From WHTK01 sp963711035 (lineage in GTDB: Bacteria; Chloroflexota; Dehalococcoidia; DSTF01; WHTK01), in assembly GCA_963711035.1 (NCBI GenBank), contig CAVQCN010000001.1, forward strand, positions 1,116,001-1,180,000: a DNA stretch of 64,000 bases, in the 5' to 3' direction. The position numbers and the translations under genes were made by a program. Positions 1 to 7,919 of the stretch are shown in pieces (the first letter of the stretch is position 1; each line of letters opens with the position of its first letter). The notes below the pieces were generated by a model. It worked only from the letters and a program-made list of their open reading frames with translations, was not told the origin of the DNA and did no database searches.

Positions 1-2
1 TC

Positions 3-947
3 ACGATACCGATCGCGGTGAGCTCGGCTGCGTCGGCGTTCTTCGTGATCAGCGCCAACGCCTGGATGAATCATCCCGAAGGGTTCGATCTCGTGGGCGG
101 CAAGATCACCAACGTCAACGTCCTCGATGCGATGTTCAACGCAGCCCTGCCATACGAGTTCGTTCACGGCACCATGGCGTCGTACGTGGCGACCGGCTTC
201 GCGATGGCGGGCATCTACGCACTGGCGATGCTGCGAGGAGACCGGTCTGACTACAACCGCCGCGCCCTCCTGCTGACGTTGGCGGTCGGTGCTCTGGCGA
301 TCCCGCTCCAGATCGCCAGCGGTGATCTGAGCGGCAAGTTCGTGGCCGAGAATCAGCCGGTCAAGTTCGCAGCGATGGAGGGACAGTTCGAGACGGAGAA
401 GGGTGCGCCGGAGCGGATTGGCGGCATACCGGACCCGGGCAGCGGCCAGACCCGTTACGCTATCGAGATCCCAAAGCTCGGCTCCTTTCTGGCTCACGGC
501 AACTTCAATGCCGAGGTGCAGGGCCTCAACAGCTTTCCTCAAGATGTTCGTCCTGACCCGCGGTTGGTCCACATCCCGTTCCAGATCATGGTCGGGTGCG
601 GCTTTCTGATGCTGTTCGTCTCGTGGGGCTTCTTCGCGCTTGCGGCCTTGAAGCGAGCGTTGCCCCTGAACCGCACGATGTTGCGATTGCTCGTCCTGTC
701 TCTTCCGCTGGGCTTCGTGGCGCTGGAAATGGGCTGGTTCGTGACTGAGTTCGGCCGCCAGCCCTGGATCGTCTGGCAAGTGATGCGAGTGCAGGACGCC
801 GCAACGCCGCAGTCGGGCGTCGTCTACCTGCTCATCATCTTTTCGCTGGTGTACGTGGCGCTCACGGCGGGCCTGATTCTCGTGCTCCTGCTGCCCGACT
901 TCCTGAGCGGGTTGCGTGGTCGTAGGGAGGCGCACGTTGGCGCTTGA
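3..947 (+). CDS. cydA: Cytochrome bd quinol oxidase subunit I, 5' end cut by window edge
   Basis: Membrane subunit that oxidises quinol and, with CydB, reduces oxygen to water at high affinity. The frame is open to the window's left edge, so the N-terminus lies outside. Visible family marks: the FVHGTMASYV segment carrying the haem b558 histidine, the Q-loop ENQPVKFAAMEGQFET in its short form, FQIMVGCG with the methionine ligand of haem b558, and GWFVTEFGRQPW near the C-terminus. At least five hydrophobic segments remain. The stop codon lies inside the next gene (11-base overlap), so cydA and cydB are translationally coupled. Identification is secure; only the start is missing. Confidence 0.96.
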   Translation, partial: TIPIAVSSAASAFFVISANAWMNHPEGFDLVGGKITNVNVLDAMFNAALPYEFVHGTMASYVATGFAMAGIYALAMLRGDRSDYNRRALLLTLAVGALAIPLQIASGDLSGKFVAENQPVKFAAMEGQFETEKGAPERIGGIPDPGSGQTRYAIEIPKLGSFLAHGNFNAEVQGLNSFPQDVRPDPRLVHIPFQIMVGCGFLMLFVSWGFFALAALKRALPLNRTMLRLLVLSLPLGFVALEMGWFVTEFGRQPWIVWQVMRVQDAATPQSGVVYLLIIFSLVYVALTAGLILVLLLPDFLSGLRGRREAHVGA

Positions 948-1938
948 AGTGCTCGCCGCTGCCGTCCTGTTCGTAGGCCTGGCGGCCTACGCGATGTTTG
1001 GCGGCGCGGACTTCGGCGGCGGTTTCTGGACCGCGGTGTCCTTCGGACCGCGGGCGTCGGCGCGTCGCGAGGCGATCTTCCGGGCGATGGGACCGGTCTG
1101 GGAGACGAACCACGTGTGGCTGATCCTGGTACTGGTCGTGCTCTGGACGGCCTTCCCGCCCGTGTTCGCTGCCATTTTCGAGTCGCTGTTCTTGCCCCTA
1201 AGCGTGGCCTTGCTCGGGATCGTCTTCCGGGGGGCCGCGTTCGCCTTTCGTCACTACGAGTACCATCCTGAGGCCGGTCTTCCGGTAACCGGACTCGTCT
1301 TCTCGGTCGCGAGCTTGATCACGCCGCTGGCGATGGGGACTGCCGTCGGCGCCGTGGCCAACGGGACTGTGACGGTCGGTGGTCCAAGTCAGGGCATGTT
1401 CGAGGCGTGGCTGCATCCCTTCCCTCTCGCCTGTGGACTCATCGGTGTGGCGATCTGCGCCTTCTTGACCCCGTTTTACATGCTGGTGCGGACCTTCGGC
1501 GATTTGCGAGAGGACTTCCGCGACATGGCCGTTGCCGGCAGTCTCGGGCTCGGCGGCCTGACTACGCTCGCGATGATCATCGCGGCAATCTGGTCGTCGG
1601 ACTTTGCCGGTCGCCTGGTACACCCGGGTCCGCTCGTCTTCATAGCAATCGCGGTCGCCCTGGGCCTCGCGTCGCTGGCCGTGCTCTGGCGCCGGCTCTA
1701 CGGTCTGGCGCCTCCTGTCGCTGCCGCCACCATCGCTGCCGTGCTTGCTGCCTGGGCTGCGGCGCAGTACCCGTACATCGTGCTGCCCAGCACCCGCATC
1801 AGCGACGTGGCGGCGACCGATGCAACGCTGGAGGCGTTCCTGATCGCATTGCCGATCGGGGCCGTCATCCTCATTCCATCCCTGTTCTGGCTGTTCTCCC
1901 TGTTCGGGAGTACTCCTGTCGACGACATTTCTTCCTGA
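937..1938 (+). CDS. cydB: Cytochrome bd quinol oxidase subunit II
   Basis: Second integral membrane subunit of the bd oxidase, 333 residues, close to the usual family length. The start is taken as TTG at 937 because AGGGAGG sits six bases upstream; a GTG 21 bases earlier in the same frame lacks such a site. Family marks are the early YAMFGGADFGGGFW segment and GPVWETNHVWLILVLVVLW, both typical of CydB, followed by about eight hydrophobic helices. It overlaps the end of cydA by 11 bases. No cydC/cydD or cydX-like small ORF follows directly. Confidence 0.95.
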   Translation: MALEVLAAAVLFVGLAAYAMFGGADFGGGFWTAVSFGPRASARREAIFRAMGPVWETNHVWLILVLVVLWTAFPPVFAAIFESLFLPLSVALLGIVFRGAAFAFRHYEYHPEAGLPVTGLVFSVASLITPLAMGTAVGAVANGTVTVGGPSQGMFEAWLHPFPLACGLIGVAICAFLTPFYMLVRTFGDLREDFRDMAVAGSLGLGGLTTLAMIIAAIWSSDFAGRLVHPGPLVFIAIAVALGLASLAVLWRRLYGLAPPVAAATIAAVLAAWAAAQYPYIVLPSTRISDVAATDATLEAFLIALPIGAVILIPSLFWLFSLFGSTPVDDISS

Positions 1939-2015
1939 CGCCGGACCGCCGGTGAGCGGCTGGGTCTCCATTCAGCGTGCGTCACTGTCGACGCCTTGAT
2001 GTGCCGATAGGCAGG

Positions 2016-2031
2016 GGTGACCGAGGTCACA
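2016..2031. promoter_or_regulatory. CRP/FNR-type palindrome
   Basis: The sequence GGTGA-N6-TCACA matches the CRP half-site pair TGTGA-N6-TCACA with one mismatch; the inner GTGACC/GGTCAC pairing is perfect. It lies 78 bases after cydB and 125 bases before a small ORF. Whether it controls that ORF or is incidental cannot be told; the only nucleotide-cyclase-like gene in the window is 4.7 kb away. Confidence 0.35.
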
Positions 2032-2155
2032 GGCGAGAGAAGACGTCAACGTAGCGAAGGTCTGCCGTCGGGTAACAATTCTGGCGCCTCTAACGTTTTA
2101 CTCAATAGAGGCTCATTTCTTTAGGGATGGGTCATCACAACCGGGCAGGCTCAAG

Positions 2156-2380
2156 ATGGTTACCGTACAAGAGATAAGTGCAATCGCACACGAATTCGGC
2201 GCAACGGCAATTACCACCACTGAGGAGAACGAGCTCCTCATCGCGGTGGAGGATGCGGGAGACCGGCGAGAAATCTGCGTTGGCCCCAGCGTCTATGCAC
2301 AGTCGTTAGAGGAAACGCGACTCGAGCTACAGCAGCAGCTCTCCGAGCTGACGGCCTCGCTGGCTAAACGCCCGGCTTGA
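2156..2380 (+). CDS. Small hypothetical protein, 74 residues
   Basis: Short acidic soluble protein with no signal peptide or membrane segment. The first half looks like a small alpha/beta unit (EISAIAHEFGATAITTT, then a beta-like ELLIAVED); the last 25 residues (EETRLELQQQLSELTAS) are strongly helical and may form a coiled coil. It starts at ATG with only a weak GGGCAGG upstream. It ends 17 bases inside the remains of a convergent amidohydrolase gene. I do not recognise the family. Coding is supported by low-bias but ordinary composition and by its position after a CRP-like site. Confidence 0.5.
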   Translation: MVTVQEISAIAHEFGATAITTTEENELLIAVEDAGDRREICVGPSVYAQSLEETRLELQQQLSELTASLAKRPA

Positions 2381-2926
2381 GCAATCGTCTGGCGTTGCCG
2401 CTGAGATTTTCGCCTTGTCTTCGGCGGAGAGCGGCAGCATTTCCATCCAGCGCATCGCCGGGCCGGCGTCGTTCATCGGCCAGTCCACCGAGAACATGAC
2501 GTGGTCAATGCCGATCGCCATGATCGTGCAGAGCAGCGTCGGTGTGGAGAAGAAGCCGCTGGTCGTCACGTAGAAGTGCTGGCAGAAGTACGGTCACGGC
2601 CCGTTCCAACTCATCGGCGCCTGCTTCCGCGTCGAGCATCGGGGTGCTGGCGAAGCCGTCGAACCGTGTGGGATACGCCGTCGTCGCCTCTCTGAGCCGG
2701 TTGTTTGCCTTGACCGTATTGAATCTCCGTCTCGGCGTCGATGCTGTCCCGCCGGAGCGTGTGCGACGGGACTTGCATGTCGATGCCGGGCGGCGTCCAT
2801 CGCCGCGAGACGCTGCTCGCCGAGGGCGAGCAGCACGGGATCGTTGAGATACTGGCGATCCGGTGAAATCTCGGTGTTCGGCCAGTGCTCTTCGAGGCCG
2901 ATGACGAGTGGCCTGGTTGTCTCCAT
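2364..2926 (-). pseudogene. Amidohydrolase remnant (amidohydrolase 2 / ACMSD-like family), deleted and frameshifted
   Basis: Four pieces of one amidohydrolase are readable in different frames on the minus strand. The N-terminus is at 2926 (METTRPLVIGLEEHW). Then come IDMQVPSHT, REATTAYPTRFDGFAS with ADELERAVTVL, and a C-terminal IGIDHVMFSVDWP with EMLPLSAEDK. The canonical family ending GNARRLLKPGV and a TAG stop at 2366-2364 are readable only after a further frame change. Family members are about 330 residues; only about 185 codons' worth remain, so a central block with most of the barrel and metal-binding histidines is missing. It was probably transcribed divergently from the luciferase-like remnant at 3053. 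Not functional. Confidence 0.8.
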
Positions 2927-3052
2927 TCCGCCTGCGCCTCCTTCTGGAAAAGGTCCGTAACGCCTGTAACGGCGCAGGCGCGTCGAAGTATACGCCGCTC
3001 GTCGAGCCCTGGCCTGGTTCTGCTAGAATCGGCGCGGCGGAGCGCATAACAC

Positions 3053-3377
3053 GTGCGATTTGGCATTTTCGACCACATAGAGCGCCGCGACGAAGTCGAC
3101 ATGGCGCAGCAGCTGCAGGATCGCCTGGAGCTCGTGGCTCGCGCTGAAGCCGCTGGCATCTACGCCTATCACATCGCGGAGCATCATCACTCCCCGCTGA
3201 ACCTGGTTCCGAGCCAGGCGGTGTACCTGGCGGCGGTACGAGGCGAATTCGCATGCCAACTACTTCGTGGCCGCGTTCCAGTGGGGAAACCTGACCCACG
3301 CCGAGGCGATGCGGTCGCTGGACCTGTTCGCCGGCGAGGTCATTCCCGCGGCGAGTGTGTCCCGGACGGCAGGCTAG
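3053..3377 (+). pseudogene. Luciferase-like monooxygenase remnant with large central deletion
   Basis: The N-terminus, from GTG at 3053, reads as a bacterial luciferase-like flavin/F420 monooxygenase: MRFGIFDHIERRDE, VARAEAAGIYAYHIAEHHHS, then PSQAVYLAAV. After about 65 residues the frame breaks. From about 3245 the next frame gives a typical family C-terminus (ANYFVAAFQWGNLTHAEAM, SLDLFAGEVIP) ending at TAG 3375-3377. Normal members are about 350 residues; only some 105 remain, so roughly 240 codons of the barrel are gone. It is the divergent neighbour of the amidohydrolase remnant, and the two probably decayed together. Confidence 0.8.
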
Positions 3378-3497
3378 CGCGGCCGACTGAGCCAGCTAGT
3401 TGGCAGATGAGGAGGCCTTCTGGACATTGTGACTGACTGCGAGGAACATTGTCGCTGTCCAGACCAACGGTGTGGGCAGAGGGGACGGCAGGGGTAG

Positions 3498-6400
3498 TTG
3501 TCGGAGACACAGCCTTCCAGCGAATCACGGGCCCAGGTCGCTTCGATTGGCCTCTACGTCAACCGCGTTACCAATTCTCAGATAGGCCGGCCGGCCGAGA
3601 TGGGCATCATGAGTCAGCAGCTGGCCGCAGCCGAGCGCGGCATGGCATGCGTCGCCATCGAGGGGGAGCCGGGGATCGGCAAGACCCGTCTCCTCGTCGA
3701 GGTCAGGGATCTGGCGCTGGGGCAGGGGTTCGTCAGCCTGGAGATCACGGCCGATGAGGAGATACGAGGGCCGTTCCTGGTCGCTCGCGGCCTGCTTGCC
3801 TCTCCCAGCCTGATGGCGGCGACGCAGGGTACGGAAGCCGAGAAGCCGCTGCGGCAGGCCCTCGATGCCCTGTCCAACAACGATGATCCCGGCTTGAAGA
3901 CACTGGCGCCGGACCAGCGGATCCTGCGCACCTTCGATCTGGCCTCGGTCGCCTTTCACTCCGCGGCGGCTCACAAACCGCTCGCCATCCTCGTCGATGA
4001 CCTGCAGTGGGCCGACGAGGACAGCCTGAGACTGCTGCGCTATGTCGCCAGGTCGAACGCGTCGAGCCGAATACTGCTCGTCTTCGCCACGCGTTCAAGC
4101 GAGGTCGCGTTCGTCAACGAGGCGGTCACGCTGCTCGCCGACCTGGACCGCATGGGGCTGTTGCGTCGCATCAAGCTGAATCGGTTCAACCAGGCGCAGA
4201 CTACCGAGTTTCTGGAGCAGGTTCTCGGCGGGAAAGTGGACAGCGGCAGCGCAGTGATCATGCACGCGCAGGCCGAGGGCGTGCCGTTCGTGCTGGCGGA
4301 GCAGGTCCAGGCGTATCGCGAAAACGGTCTCATACAGCAGATCGATGGCGTCTGGAGTTTGGCCCGAAACAGCGAACGGCTGTTGCCTTCCGCCGTGCGG
4401 ACCCTCATCCAGCGGCGTGTAACGAACCTGCCTGAGGAGACGAGGGAGTGCCTGGCAGACGCCGCCATCCTGGGCAGAAGCTTCAGCCTGCGGGACCTCA
4501 GCGAAGTGCGCCGGAGCGTTCAGAGCGAGCGCGTGCGTGAGGACGAACTGAGCGAGCTGCTGGCGCCGGCCGTGAAGGCCGGCCTCCTGGACGAGCACGC
4601 CGACGGCTCCGCGGCAGACTATAGCTTCGCGCACGACCAGATCCGCCAGTTCTCGGCCGCGTCGTTGCCGACGGCGCGACGCAAGGCGCTGCACATGGCC
4701 GTCGTGACCATGCTCACGGGCGGCGGCGAACCGCCAGCCGAGGCGCTTCCCACACTCGTCCAGCACGCGCTTGCTGCGGGCCAGAACGAGCTCTGCGCTC
4801 GCGCGGCGATTGCCTCGGCGCGCGCTTCCCTCAAGGCCAATGCGCCGGAGGAAGTGCTGCGCGTTGTCGAGCTGGCGCACAGCGTCGCCTCGACGGCGCA
4901 GGACCGCGTCGACCTGCTGCTGCTCCGCGACGACGCCCTGACCATGCTGCGGCAGCCGTCGCAGCGGCTGGAGAGCCTCGCGGAGCTCGGCGCCCTGGCC
5001 GAGGCCATGGGTGACACCCGGCTCGAAATGGACGTGCTCTTGCGGCGCGCCTCGGCCTTTCGGCTCTCGAACGACGTCGACGTGGCGGTCAGCCTCGCCA
5101 AGCGGGTGCGCGAGCTGGCGGTCGAACGCGGCGACCGCGAGGTCGAAATGCACGCCTGCATCGAGTTGGGCCAGGACTACCTCGGCGTCGAGATGGGCGA
5201 GGCTTATACGCAGAGTCCTCAGGAGTCTGACCTCGACGGCGGCGAGGAAGCCTACTCGTGCGCGGCCGCGCTGGCCGAGGAACTGCACGACGAAGCGCTT
5301 CTTGCCGCCGTCCTGCGGGAGCTCGGGATGTTGAAGACCTCCCGATTCCGCTGGATGGTCGTCTCGGGGATGATCGAGGGCCATCACCTCGCGCTCATCA
5401 AACGCATCGTGAACGGTGAGCGGCTGGAAGACTTGATGCCCGAGATGCCGGAGCCAACGAAGCTCTACATGGAGGCAAGCGACCTGTATCAGCGGGCGCT
5501 GGAGATCTTCGAACGCCTCGGCGACAAGCCCGGGTCGATGGCGACGGTCATCGGCCTCGCAACGCTGACCTGGGCGCCCGAGATTCACCTCGGGGGCTCG
5601 GCCCACCGCATCGAGGAGCTTCGAAGGCTTACCTCGCGCATGAAAGCCTTCACGCGAGAGAGCGAGCGCGCCCTCGCAGATGCGCAGATGCTCTACGGCT
5701 CGCACGTGTACGCCAGGGCCAAGGTCTTCCCCGACTTCGCGATCAAGAAGGGCGAGGAGGCCTACATGGCGTCCGTGGCCCTCGGCGATCACGCGCTGCA
5801 GTTTGCGGCCGCGGGCGGTACGGCGCTGGCGTACCTCGAGGTCGAAATGCAGGCTGAGGCAGAGCGTTGGCTGAGCCGGGCCGCGGCTGTGGCAGCCTCT
5901 GCACCGACACCTCATCGCGCGCGTCAGCTCGAGTACTGGCGCGGGTTGGTCGCCGCCGGAGCGGGCGATGCCGAGCGTCTGCGCGAAACGATGAGCCGCG
6001 CCGTCGAGCTGAGCCAGGAGGCGGGCCTGCCGGCCGAGAGCTGCGAATACCTCTCGCACTTCGCCCTGCAGGCTGCGCGGCTTGGCGCCGAGTCATCCTC
6101 CGAGGAGCTTCTGGCGCTGGCGGAACGCACGGCGAGCGAAGCGCTCGCGTTGGCTCGCCAGCTCACGGGGCACCCAACCTGGGGAGCAAGAGCGGACGCC
6201 GCATTGGCGATCGTCGCCGGTAGTCGCGGTGACACGGAAGCAGCAGCGCAGGCCGGGCGATCGGCTCTCGCCGCGATCGATGCCGCGATGCAGGAAGATA
6301 TGCTGCTCGACATCATCATCCCCGCTGTGTCGGCCGTGCTGGCGGTCGCGGAAGGGGACGAAGCAGACCTCCTGCGCGATCGTCTCGCGCTAATGCTCTC

Positions 6401-6719
6401 CGTTGTGGCCCGCCACATTCTCGACGAGGACATTCGTACGCGCTGGTTCCGCGGCCGGCAAGGTCGCGCCTTGACCGATCTGGTCGGGGCGGCCGGACCG
6501 GCCTCTGCGTTCACGGAGTCTGACGGCAGCGGCTTGACCGACGCCGAAGCCGGGCTGCTGAGCCTCGTGACGCAGGGGTTGACGAACGAGGAGATCGCGA
6601 CGGAGCTTGGGAGCACTGAGGAAGACGTTACAAGACAGATTGGCAGTCTGTTCGTCAAGATCGGCGTGGTATCGCGCGCGGGCGCCACGGCCACGGCATT
6701 GCTGGGAAAGCTGATTTAG
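3498..6719 (+). CDS. Large AAA-type ATPase transcriptional regulator (LAL/STAND-like) with C-terminal LuxR-type HTH
   Basis: A 1073-residue cytoplasmic signal ATPase. Walker A (GEPGIGKTRLL) is near residue 56 and Walker B (LAILVDDLQWADED) near residue 165. Residues from about 430 to 1000 are helical repeats of TPR type. The last 60 residues (LTDAEAGLLSLVTQGLTNEE onward) form a LuxR-type helix-turn-helix. This order matches the LAL family (large ATP-binding regulators of the LuxR family). Start is TTG 3498 behind AGGGG. The downstream ferredoxin-cyclase gene begins two bases after the stop, so the two are very likely co-transcribed. In many Chloroflexi and actinobacterial proteins a class III cyclase domain is fused N-terminally to such an AAA-TPR core; here the cyclase is a separate gene. 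Ligand and targets are unknown. Confidence 0.85.
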   Translation: MSETQPSSESRAQVASIGLYVNRVTNSQIGRPAEMGIMSQQLAAAERGMACVAIEGEPGIGKTRLLVEVRDLALGQGFVSLEITADEEIRGPFLVARGLLASPSLMAATQGTEAEKPLRQALDALSNNDDPGLKTLAPDQRILRTFDLASVAFHSAAAHKPLAILVDDLQWADEDSLRLLRYVARSNASSRILLVFATRSSEVAFVNEAVTLLADLDRMGLLRRIKLNRFNQAQTTEFLEQVLGGKVDSGSAVIMHAQAEGVPFVLAEQVQAYRENGLIQQIDGVWSLARNSERLLPSAVRTLIQRRVTNLPEETRECLADAAILGRSFSLRDLSEVRRSVQSERVREDELSELLAPAVKAGLLDEHADGSAADYSFAHDQIRQFSAASLPTARRKALHMAVVTMLTGGGEPPAEALPTLVQHALAAGQNELCARAAIASARASLKANAPEEVLRVVELAHSVASTAQDRVDLLLLRDDALTMLRQPSQRLESLAELGALAEAMGDTRLEMDVLLRRASAFRLSNDVDVAVSLAKRVRELAVERGDREVEMHACIELGQDYLGVEMGEAYTQSPQESDLDGGEEAYSCAAALAEELHDEALLAAVLRELGMLKTSRFRWMVVSGMIEGHHLALIKRIVNGERLEDLMPEMPEPTKLYMEASDLYQRALEIFERLGDKPGSMATVIGLATLTWAPEIHLGGSAHRIEELRRLTSRMKAFTRESERALADAQMLYGSHVYARAKVFPDFAIKKGEEAYMASVALGDHALQFAAAGGTALAYLEVEMQAEAERWLSRAAAVAASAPTPHRARQLEYWRGLVAAGAGDAERLRETMSRAVELSQEAGLPAESCEYLSHFALQAARLGAESSSEELLALAERTASEALALARQLTGHPTWGARADAALAIVAGSRGDTEAAAQAGRSALAAIDAAMQEDMLLDIIIPAVSAVLAVAEGDEADLLRDRLALMLSVVARHILDEDIRTRWFRGRQGRALTDLVGAAGPASAFTESDGSGLTDAEAGLLSLVTQGLTNEEIATELGSTEEDVTRQIGSLFVKIGVVSRAGATATALLGKLI

Positions 6720-6721
6720 GC

Positions 6722-7456
6722 ATGCTACAGGTTCGTATCGAGCGGCACCGTTGTGTTGGGGCGGGAAACTGCATCACGCTCGCTCCTACCGTTTTCGACT
6801 GGTTGAAGGGCGAGTACCTCAAGGCGGAGCTGCGGGACTCGACCAGCGTCGACGTCGAGGTGCTGCGCCAGGCAGCGCTGTCATGTCCGACGCAGGCCAT
6901 CGTCCTCGAGGAGGTCGAGGAGTTGCTGCCCTGGCAGCTGCGCGGCGCGCGAGGGGCGGAGCCGGTCCGGGTCGTCAAGACGTTCATGTTCACGGACATC
7001 GTCAAGTCGACCAACCTGGTCGAAGCCCTGGGCGACGAGGCGTGGAACGCCCTGCTTCACTGGCACGACCAGACGTTGCGAGAGCTCTTCGCCGCTCACC
7101 AGGGCGAAGAGGTGGTGAGCACCGGCGACGGCTTCTTCGTCGACTTCGACAGCGCGGAGACCGCCATCAACTGCGCCATGGCGATCCAGCGCGGCCTGCT
7201 CGAGCACCGCCAGCAGCACGGCTTTGCGCCGCAGGTGCGCATCGGCCTGCATTCGTCTGGCGCTACGCAGGTCGATCGCAACTTCTCCGGCAAGGGTGTA
7301 CACGAGGCGGCCCGCATCGCCGCGCTGGCTGAGGGCGGCGAAATTCTCGCCAGCGTCCAGACGGTCCCGGAGCGATTCCAGATGTCCGAGCCGCACACGG
7401 TGAGCCTCAAAGGCATCTCAGAGCCAATGGAGATCGCCAGCATCGTCTGGCGTTGA
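6722..7456 (+). CDS. Ferredoxin domain fused to class III nucleotide cyclase homology domain
   Basis: A 244-residue two-domain protein. Residues 1-65 are a small ferredoxin with C11, C17 and C55 (CVGAGNC and SCPTQAI), the three-cysteine pattern of [3Fe-4S] ferredoxins that often serve cytochromes P450. Residues 85-244 are a class III adenylate/guanylate cyclase homology domain. Both metal-binding aspartates are present (FMFTDIVKST, D92; STGDGFF, D136). The substrate-lysine position appears to be V132, and the transition-state asparagine is replaced by H194 in GVHEAARI, while R198 is kept. Catalysis is therefore uncertain; a redox-responsive sensor module is possible. The two-base gap after the AAA-LuxR regulator implies joint function. 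The alignment is by eye. Confidence 0.85.
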   Translation: MLQVRIERHRCVGAGNCITLAPTVFDWLKGEYLKAELRDSTSVDVEVLRQAALSCPTQAIVLEEVEELLPWQLRGARGAEPVRVVKTFMFTDIVKSTNLVEALGDEAWNALLHWHDQTLRELFAAHQGEEVVSTGDGFFVDFDSAETAINCAMAIQRGLLEHRQQHGFAPQVRIGLHSSGATQVDRNFSGKGVHEAARIAALAEGGEILASVQTVPERFQMSEPHTVSLKGISEPMEIASIVWR

Positions 7457-7459
7457 GGG

Positions 7460-7488
7460 ATTGCATCCCGCGCGAACCGCGCGGGAGC
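7460..7488 (+). terminator. Hairpin after the ferredoxin-cyclase gene; divergent member of a post-stop repeat family
   Basis: CCCGCGCG (7467-7474) pairs perfectly with CGCGCGGG (7478-7485) around an AAC loop. There is no clear T tract. The surrounding bases (ATTGCAT, CGCGAAC, GCGCGGGA) resemble the repeats at 24228 and 47599, which also follow stop codons. Confidence 0.5.
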
Positions 7489-7580
7489 AGGTTGACGGGA
7501 GAAGCGCGTCTAAGACCGTCCGACGGTCGGTGAGTTGGGCGACAGCCTGCGAGCCAGCGCCGCGTGCACGGTCGAGCGCC

Positions 7581-7886
7581 TCAGAGGTTCGCCGACGGCA
7601 GGTTGCCGACCACGCCTTCCACCTCTCGCACTTCGATCTTGGCGATGTGTGAACCGCTCTCAGCGCTGTACGCGGCGCGCTCCGGCGAGTTGTTGTAGAC
7701 GCTCAGCTTCTCCGGGCTCTCGTACGAGCGCACCCAGATGAACTCGTTCTGAGGGCGGTTCACCCAGGCGGCGTGGATGTTGATGCCGTACTTGGCGCTG
7801 GTCGGCATGATCTTCTCCTTGAAGACCGTGACCCAGGAGTCCAGCATGCCGCGATTGACGGTGTAGAGGCGTACTTCAGTCGTCAC
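7581..7886 (-). CDS. NIPSNAP-family protein
   Basis: A 101-residue protein of the NIPSNAP (dimeric alpha-beta barrel) family, recognised from EVRLYTVNRGMLDSWVTVF, the NIHAAWVNRPQNEFIWVRSY strand pair and the YNNSPERAAY helix. These proteins are small soluble dimers of poorly defined function, often beside catabolic enzymes. Start is GTG at 7886 with AAAGGA about eight bases upstream. The gene follows the BNR-repeat gene on the same strand with a 33-base gap and may be co-transcribed with it. Confidence 0.85.
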   Translation of the reverse strand: MTTEVRLYTVNRGMLDSWVTVFKEKIMPTSAKYGINIHAAWVNRPQNEFIWVRSYESPEKLSVYNNSPERAAYSAESGSHIAKIEVREVEGVVGNLPSANL

Positions 7887-7919
7887 GTTTCGGTTCCTTT
7901 CTCAGATTGCCGGGCCGGC

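Noticed and set aside
3244..3256. GAATTC and GCATGC side by side at the deletion joint of the luciferase-like remnant, suggesting a cloning scar
   Set aside because: Both hexamers lie inside sequence that reads as the authentic C-terminal part of the gene (ANSHANYF); there is no vector-like sequence around.
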